Assembly: GCA_021613375.1 (NCBI GenBank)
Contig: CM038703.1
Location: 16,795,694 to 16,859,693 of the forward strand
DNA: 64,000 bases
Direction: 5' to 3'
Source of the DNA: Megaleporinus macrocephalus
Lineage: Eukaryota > Chordata > Actinopteri > Characiformes > Anostomidae
Every line of letters begins with the position of its first letter. The stretch's first letter is position 1. The translations under genes were made by a program, and so were the position numbers. Shown here piece by piece: positions 57,070 through 64,000 of this stretch. The notes below the pieces were generated by a model, which did no database searches, had not been told where the DNA came from, and saw nothing but the letters and a program-made list of their open reading frames with translations.

Positions 57070-57480
57070 GGTTTCCGCCTGTTTTCTTCTGGAAAGGCCT
57101 TATACTAGATGTTGGAATACCTCTAGTAGGGTGAGGTTAGATACTGATGTTGGATGATTAGTTCAGGATCATGAACGCCACTCTAACTCACCCCTAAGGC
57201 ATTGGACGGGGCTCCATCACCTTAGAGAACACAGTTCCATTGCTACCCAGCCCAATGCTGGAAGGCTTGTAGCTGACCTTTGGCTTTGGGCCTGGACCTC
57301 ATTTGTGGCTGTGTTCCATTCTATCGACAGTGCTCTTCTAAGGACAGCTGTGTGTGTGTGTGTGAGTGTGTGAAACTGAACTCCTGTGTCAGTAATGAGT
57401 GCACCTTAGAATGGGTGTCTGGATACTTGTGGAAAGGATGTGTATTGCGTGCTATATGGAGGGTATTTACATTGCAGTGT
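57070..57480 (-). mobile_element. Tc1-like element remnant, internally deleted
   Basis: 'CCGCCTGTTTTCTTCTGGAAAG', 'GATACTGATGTTGGATGATT', 'GAACACAGTTCCATTGCT' and 'CCCAGCCCAATGCTGGAAGG' are antisense-transposase words of a widespread fish Tc1-type element, in the same order but with large gaps. No frame is preserved. Confidence 0.55.
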
Positions 57481-57699
57481 GACCATTTATCTGACCTTAA
57501 TAAGCAGATATGCATCTGTGTTTTTATTCAATAAGCGTTTGGTACTGCATACTAGATTTCCTCTGCCGGAAAAGAATGGACTGATGGATTTGTGGATGGT
57601 TTAATTTATCCTTGTAACTGAACTCATTTTTTTCAATTTCCCATTAAAACAGTGGTTAAGTCCTTGTTAGTCTTTGTTGGTCTTTGTTAGTACACGTGA

Positions 57700-58160
57700 G
57701 TACATGTCTTTTTTCAGCATTCAGAAAAAAGGCAATTACATGGAAGCCTCAACAACCAAATATAATATTGCATTATTTCAGTATGCAGTGTGTCTACCCC
57801 TTTATTACAACTTCCATTCTAATCAGCAGACCTGCTTTCAGCTTTCCAGTCACAATGTCCATTAAATGCATTATAGAAGTTTTTCAGCACCAGCAAAATA
57901 GCAGAAAACACATATTTAACAGGAAATTATACAGAAGCCCCAAGAAGTAAATATAATATCAAGTAAAACAAACTTTTTTCAGTATTTAGTGTGTCCACCT
58001 TTATTACAACTTCCATTCTTTTTGGGAATATTGCTTTCGGTTTTTTAAAGAAATTTGCAGGGATATTTTTTTCCACACCTCCAGAAGTTAGTTGTACATT
58101 CTGCTTCTCACAATCCCAAACACATTCAGTAATGTGAAGGGCTGGACCGGGGGTGGTCAG
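57700..58160 (-). mobile_element. Tc1-like element remnant with internal duplication
   Basis: 'CAGTATTTAGTGTGTCCACC' followed by 'ACAACTTCCATTCTTTTTGG' (from 57979) matches the antisense start of a Tc1-type transposon. An almost identical phrase, 'CAGTATGCAGTGTGTCTACC' and 'ACAACTTCCATTCT', stands at 57780, about 200 bp before. It is either a local duplication or two fragments. Confidence 0.5.
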
Positions 58161-59204
58161 TCCATTGCTGTGCGAACACCAGCAGCTTCACTAATAGCTA
58201 GTTGTCTTTGGGATCCACTTCATTCATCCTTATTTCCCCCCTTTTCCAAACCACAGTTTAAACCCTGATAATAACCGGTACTAGAACAGATAAAGTCAAA
58301 AGGGGATTTCATTTCTGACAGTGGGTCGAAGTGCGGTCCAGCTCCAGCGCAGGTTCTTGTGGCTAAACGAGCTTCGCTACACACCTCTGCCTCCAGCAAG
58401 GAAACCCAGTTACTGTGTTAGTAGACTGATGTGGGATGTGATACGTTTGAGGCAGCTGTCTAATGTGTGTGTGTTCAACTAATGATACGCAGTGCCAGCA
58501 TGTGTGCTCAGTAGCCGCTCCTCTTTATTGGTTAGAGAAGGAAGAGAGAAGGAGAAAGAGTGATGGGGAGAGGGGAAAGGACGTCATTAGTGGCCAGTGC
58601 AGGCTTTAATGAGCACTCCTCCATCCACAGTGGCGCCAGGAGCCTGGAGCCTGGAGAAAGTGGACCAGCTCCCTGCAGAGCTGCTTGGACTCGGCCTGAG
58701 GGACTGCTAGATTTCCCCTATAGCTTTGGACCACCTGTAAAGCCCAAGGGTACATAAAATCATACAGACATACAAAGTACAGCATCTGTGAAACGTTTGG
58801 ACTCACCTGACTGACTGTATGTTTTCTCATATGTTTTTCAACTGTGAATCCTTAAAGCTATAGTTTGGCAAGCAGAGCTATGAGGCTAATGCAGCTAAAC
58901 AATGGAAGCTTATGTACACCAATTAGCATTGTGCAAACTGGAAATCTTAATCATCACATAATCACCTCTGAGCATAACCACTCATTTGTTTCAAACACTG
59001 AACATACAGTACATACAAGAATAACGGAAACTGTTTTTAACAGTACTACTGTTGTATGTTTTGTGCTTTGCTAATCAATGCAGAGTTGTAAGCTTTGATT
59101 ACTTGTTAGCTACATTAGCCTTGTAGCTTCAGTGCAAATCTAAAGAATGAGAATGAGGGAAATTGTGTAAGTAGATTTGTTATTGAACTACTGCTTTACA
59201 CACT
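58161..59204. other. Intergenic, no feature recognised
   Basis: No repeat or coding evidence. Confidence 0.4.
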
Positions 59205-59318
59205 TGGTCATGTGATGGACTGGCGAACTGTCCATGGTGTACCCTGCTTTCGCCCAATGACGCTAGGATTGACTCCAGCCCCCCCTTGACCCTGACTAGC
59301 GGGATTAAGCGTGGATGC
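59205..59318 (+). mobile_element. SINE 3' fragment, copy 5
   Basis: 'GTCATGTGATGGACTGGCGA', 'CATGGTGTACCCTGC', 'CGCCCAATGACGCTAGGATT' and 'GACTAGCGGGATTAAGC' are the tail of the SINE at 48834-49156. Head and core are missing. Confidence 0.85.
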
Positions 59319-59639
59319 TTTATACACGTCTAAACTTAAATTCAGCACAAAAGTAAAACATAGCTTTTGGGAGCCACCAATGCTCTGCATCTGACTTCTT
59401 TAAACCTGGGTCATCATAAATCTGCTTAAAAACATGAATAAGAGTCAAAATACATCATAACTAAGTGGAGGCTACTTTTTTATTTGTTAAATGTTTCATT
59501 TATTTGTTAAAGTTTGTTTAAAAGTTTGTAGGCTCGAGCAGTGATGTCACACATTGCAACCTACTGAACCCCTCCCTCCGAACCTGACCCCTTCCTTTCC
59601 TAGAACCTACGGTGGCCATTAGGTTTTGTGCTGTTGTGT
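59319..59639. other. Intergenic, no feature recognised
   Basis: Nothing recognised. Confidence 0.35.
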
Positions 59640-59791
59640 CAGTACCATTGCTGCGGATAGATTCTGGCACTTGAAGCGTTTATAACAGTTGCTGCATAAT
59701 TTAAGGTGGAACAGGGAAAGTTCAAACAAGACACTGGTGAGTAAGAAGCTGAATGGCATTGAAATTTCCCCACTGTGGGACTAATAAAGGC

Positions 59792-59830
<39 letters not shown>

Positions 59831-59940
59831 GTCAGCAGCAGTATAGATGTGAGACACAATTTAAGATGTCAGTGTAAATGCTGCACAATTTAAGGTTAAT
59901 AGGAAAATTGTAACAAGACACTGACAAAAAACTGACTTAG
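59640..59940 (+). repeat. 62-bp minisatellite units, dispersed copy
   Basis: Two units, at about 59690-59752 ('GTTGCTGCATAATTTAAGG', 'ACAAGACACTGGTG', 'AAGAAGCTGAATGG') and 59870-59935 ('AATGCTGCACAATTTAAGG', 'AGGAAAATTGTAACAAGACAC'), match the units at 46.1 kb. A retroelement tail lies between them. Confidence 0.6.
59757..59828 (+). mobile_element. Retroelement tail with (ATTG)9
   Basis: 'GAAATTTCCCCACTGTGGG' and 'CTAATAAAGGCATTGATTG' followed by tandem ATTG units (59792-59828). This is a familiar fish LINE 3' end; the body is absent. Confidence 0.7.
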
Positions 59941-61839
59941 CTTTAACTTTTAATGCTGGTAGTATTTGTGATAAACAGATTTAAGTGATCAAAATGATAA
60001 TAATAGAAGTTTCATGCATTAAGCTACCGATACATATACAGTACAGTGGGACATTTCAACACAGATTCTTCTTTCTAGTCTTCCAATCTGTGCTGTATCT
60101 CCAAATTCAAGCCGCTGCCTCCAAGCCAAAACACGAACAATACAAACAGAAAAGATTAAATCTAGACCTCAAATCTTAACCTCAGAAAATCTTATAGAAC
60201 CTGGAACAATGTGCATTGGTACATTCTCCCAAACACACACACACACAGACCCTCTCTCCTCCTGTGCAGATTGAAGGATCTGATTCTCTCTGTATCTGGG
60301 GTAATGGTGGGTGTGTTTGTGAGGCAAAGGCTGTCTGCAGCTGTGACAAATGTTGAGAGAGAGTAGCCAAGACACTGAGTTCAACAGTGTTTGGGTCTAA
60401 AACAGCTTTTTCCACTTTAAAGAACCTTCCGTCTGTGTGCGAGCTGATAGCTGAGGAGAGTCGGGAGGGCTGCAGGTCTGAATGTCCTCCCCACACGAAC
60501 CATGTGTGGATCACACGAGTAGTGTTCAGCTGTGCAAATGTGGGTCAGAGAGCAGGGGACCTGGAACAGGCCTCAAACACAGTGACAGCATGGTCACCAG
60601 CAGCATCGGTGCATGAACTCAGCAGAAACACCGCAATCTCTGAGATATACAGATAGACAGCAGGAAACAGATGCACAATAAACTAGACTAAACAAAGCGT
60701 GCAAGGGTGTGTATGAGTTTAACCGAGATTATGATTCAGTTATACCGAAGGCCTTGTGGAGAAACTCGTCCTGCAGATAAAAAGCTGGAGAGAAAAGTAA
60801 GAGTAGAACGAGTAACAGCAGAAAATGATAACAGCAGAACATCAGATTTTCGATCAGAGAACTCATCATGCATTTGAAAGGACACTCTGGTCCACAGGAA
60901 AAATACAACCATCCCCACATCTAGTGTAAACATGTCTAGTTGCCTCCTACAGCGGTGCCATAGTAGTCTCTAGAGTAAGATGTTCTGGTTTAAAGACTAG
61001 AAAATCCCACCTCTGATTATGTATTTTGAAGGTGGGAGAAGTTTGGCAAAACTACAGCTGCTTTTGGGTAGATATTCGAAGAAAGAAACACAGTCGGAAG
61101 GCTGAAGCTGCTGCTAAGGGACTGAATGACAATGCAACTGTATTTGACTGTAGAAACTATATAACAGTATCTTCAAATCCTCACTACAAATGAGAGAAAC
61201 AGAGGAAAAGCAAGCTAAAGCTTTAGCAACCTAGTTATCTAGATAGCTCACCTACGCTTGGCTTAATTTCTCTGCCAGGTTTTGTTTATGAATTTGTTTG
61301 ATGGGCAAGATGAGTTACAGTAATGCTAGCTTGGTTGAAATTAGTAGCGTAAAGATCTTTGACTAGGCTAGCAGTCAGGATTAGATGACATCACAGGAAT
61401 TTCCAAAAAAGTTGTATAATAGTTGTATTTGCACAATGCAGAAACCTAAAAGCTGAGGGATTCAATAGTTTGCTATGGAATATTCTACAGTATAAAGATA
61501 CCTGTGGGTGTACATGGAGGTTCTTGGGAGGCGCCAGATCACAGTGAGAGAGACGTTAATGTGTTTACGTTGCTGATGTTTAGTAAAAATGTTCATGTGT
61601 CTTTGCTTGTGCTATTTTGTGTTGGGCAGTGGGGTTAATTGGCGTCTGTTGGTGACCTGCCTGCTTCCTGGCCATGCCAGCTATAGTTAAATGCTGCTTG
61701 TTCAATAAGCAATAATATTTCTTCTTTGCGGATGCTACAGTTTTATATTCTAGTTTTAAACCAGAATGTCATCTGTTAAAGACCTAAAAGACTCCAGGTC
61801 AGTCTTTACTCAGATTTAGTCTTCTGTTTATTCTCTTCT
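59941..61839. other. Intergenic, no gene recognised
   Basis: No feature beyond a short CA patch at 60234-60246. Open frames on both strands at 60170-60660 lack domains. Confidence 0.35.
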
Positions 61840-62065
61840 CTGTAGATATTCCAGTCTTGCTAGGTACTGCTCCGTGTCTAATCTTATATTTTGTTGTCTT
61901 CTTTCTAGGTATCAGCACTGGCACTTGTTTGTGGCAGTGTTTGAGCTCAAGAGTAGTTTGGACTTAAACCTGTTTGTACTAGATAGAGATTCATACTTTG
62001 ACCAAACACTAAGCACTTCTGTAAGTCGCTTTGAATAAGAGCGTTTGCTAAATGCTGTAAATGTA
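61840..62065 (+). mobile_element. LINE 3' tail
   Basis: 'GGTATCAGCACTGGCAC', 'GCTCAAGAGTAGTTTGGAC', 'AAGCACTTCTGTAAGTCGC', 'GAATAAGAGCGTTTGCTAAA' and 'TGCTGTAAATGTAAAT' are, in this order, a very common teleost LINE tail. The upstream boundary is approximate. Confidence 0.72.
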
Positions 62066-64000
62066 AATTTATTTCTGAAGGTTATTTCCTACGGTTCATT
62101 TGCAGCCCACCAATAAACCACCTGCAACAGCTAGCCTCATGTTTACTGCACACTGATGTAGAAAGACTAATTATATCAGAATTCTGCTATACATGTGATG
62201 AATAAGCTGATTACAGAGCTGAAATCCAGATGTCCTTAGCAGATTATTCTATACTGATGTATCATATTATGTTGTTTATGTGAAATCAAAAGAAATAAGG
62301 ACCCCATTATTAGTGTGCGTGTAAACAGATTCAGTGACAGTAAAATATTCAAGTAAACAGTGCGTGTTCATATCTCAGTCTCTGGCTGGCTGCTACAGTT
62401 CAGGAACAGAAACAGATGCTTGACCTGTCCCTGTTGAATCAGTGGCCCAGCCTAAAACACACACACACACACACACACAAACCCCGGTTGGCTTACTGTT
62501 TCGTGTTTGGTGTGACACACTCTGGGTGAGGCTTTCAGGGTGTCGGCTCTGATGTTTAATTCATTCGACGGCGTGTGTATGCATCCTGAGCCCACGCCAT
62601 CCACCATCCATCCAGAGACGGGGTTCGGAAAAGAGAGTGAAGAAAAGAGAGAGGGGTTGATGCAAGAGTCAAGAGTGGGTAAAGCGAAAAGGAATATGCT
62701 GTATATATAATATATAGAAATAGAGTAAAAGCTCACCTTTGGGACGGTAGAAAATAGTCACAGGAGTGAGGGAACGAGGAAGAGAGAGAGGAAAAGAAGG
62801 AAAAAGAGAGCTATGAGGAGATGACAGCGTCTCTGCTGGAGTCGCTGGGGAGTATGGAGGGATTGAGATAGAGTGATGGACTGTCATCTCTTTCAGCCCG
62901 TTCATCTCTCACCCTCTTTTTCTCTCGCTCTCTCACTCACTCTCTCTCTCCAGTTTGTTTGAAACCCCTCTGTCAGCATGAAGACACCAAGCTAAGCCTC
63001 ATAAACTGCTGTGTGGCTGTCTGCAAGGGGTCCCGGTCAACTTCTGTTCACCCAAAACTTTTTAGTGAATGTGACCACACAGGAGGGCATGTGTGTTAAT
63101 AGTTTTGCTCTTGACATTGGTGGGGACCTATGGATCTACATTGTCGCACCATGCCCCCCGCCCCTGTTGTCCACAAAGCCAAAGTAACAATCCCAGAAAA
63201 AAATGGATCTTTCTTAATGTCTCTATTGAACTAGAGGCTCATTTCAACCAGTTTAAACCAGTAAACAGTGAGTTTACATCTAAAGACTTATCAACAGTAC
63301 TGCCACAGTGCAGCTGACTTCTCTAATACATTAGCATTAATAAAAGTAGGAACACTGCCTGTTATTCGTAGCTACAGACAAAGTTAGCCTGCTGTGTGCT
63401 GTGCGCCAAAGTCTAGCACTGCCATTAACACCATTATGACGGACTTCATTAGTGAACTAGACTTTAAGTGACTTACATGTTTCTTCAAAAATAGCTTTCT
63501 TTGCTGCCATCCTCACTCGCTTTTAACCCCCACGTGTCCCCACGTTGCACCTAAGTCTTGCACAATGAGTCTCACATATGACTTGAAAGTTTTCTTTTCA
63601 GTTTCACGTGACCACAGGGCACAGCCAACCACATTGACCATATGACTCGAGTGGAGAATTTGATTTAACCCTTTCCTCACCTCTAGGTTAATCAGACCTT
63701 GACATCTGTGCCTTTTTTTGGAGAGGATCAAATTATTGGTGGGGACAATATAAACATTTGCTGGATATTGGTGGGGACACGCCACTTCGGTCCTGGCTAA
63801 TTCTACGCCCTGTTGAATTAGGTCAAAAATGAATTCACACATATTTATGCTAAGTTAAAGTGAACACTGACTGTTGAGGCCTTAAAATAGTGTACATACA
63901 CATTACTATTAAAATAGAAATGGTGTATAAAACTAAAGAAAAGGCTTTCTTTACTAGTTGGTAACTATTGTCAGAAAATTCTATTCTATAGAAAATGAGG
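62066..64000. other. Intergenic to window end
   Basis: (CA)12 at 62456-62479, purine-rich stretches at 62630-62660 and 62770-62815, and a CT-rich stretch at 62910-62950. At 63110-63130 and 63730-63780 'TTGGTGGGGAC' recurs three times, as in a fish repeat of that kind; boundaries unclear. No gene seen. Confidence 0.35.

Noticed and set aside
25500..64000. 3' exons of samd12 (usual upstream neighbour of EXT1)
   Set aside because: No frame shows a SAM domain or any sequence I recognise from that protein; if present it lies beyond the window.

Overview
This is vertebrate nuclear DNA, almost certainly from a ray-finned (teleost) fish. Three things say so: one protein-coding exon with a GT splice donor and a CpG-island promoter; tens of kilobases of non-coding sequence full of dinucleotide, trinucleotide and tetranucleotide microsatellites; and mobile elements typical of teleosts (tRNA-headed SINEs with the 'TTCTGTGTGGAGT' core, Tc1-like elements, hAT-like and piggyBac-like MITEs, L2/CR1-type LINE tails). 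The repeat mixture looks ostariophysan (characin or catfish-like), but that is only an impression. There is no bacterial-style operon, phage or CRISPR array.

The only gene I can support is ext1 (exostosin-1, heparan sulfate co-polymerase) on the minus strand. Its first coding exon is 23557-24512 and encodes residues 1-318 plus two bases of the next codon. It ends in a clean donor (AA|GTGAGT) in the same phase as human EXT1 exon 1. Upstream (to the right) lie a GC-rich 5' leader carrying at least seven upstream ATGs, and a TATA-less promoter with GC boxes and a CCAAT box near 25390-25453. All of this sits in one CpG island (about 23560-25460). Positions 1-23556 are the start of ext1 intron 1, so that intron is at least 23.5 kb here, as expected from its great length in other vertebrates. 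Positions 25460-64000 are the upstream intergenic region. I found no exon of the usual upstream neighbour (samd12).

Intron part (1-23.5 kb): hAT-like remnants (about 1.06-2.3, 4.1-4.4 and 16.8-17.8 kb); one clean hAT-type MITE with an 8-bp target duplication (11935-12445); a small MITE at 3.7 kb; and copies of one MITE family, here called MITE-A (6.1, 7.87-8.39 and 8.5 kb), one of them split by a SINE. There are also long (TG)(TA)(CA), (AT)(GT), (CA) and (GA) tracts, a 39-base A run, and several repeat-free stretches whose composition resembles conserved non-coding elements.

Intergenic part (25.5-64 kb): five SINE copies in the window as a whole, one of them intact with a 14-bp target duplication (48834-49156); a deleted Tc1 element (29.35-30.02 kb); a pair of related LINE 3' ends in inverted orientation (30.3-31.5 and 33.2-33.9 kb); a decayed Tc1 transposase (33.9-34.9 kb) and a second one (37.26-37.74 kb) beside a piggyBac-like MITE with TTAA ends (37770-38248); a tandem segmental duplication (42.08-43.23 kb); a family with CAGAGGTGG ends (43.9-45.1, 46.3 and 50.4 kb); a 62-bp minisatellite unit shared by two places 13 kb apart (46.1 and 59.6-59.9 kb); and several LINE 3' tails. 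I see no undescribed gene system. The best leads are the structural ones in the findings.
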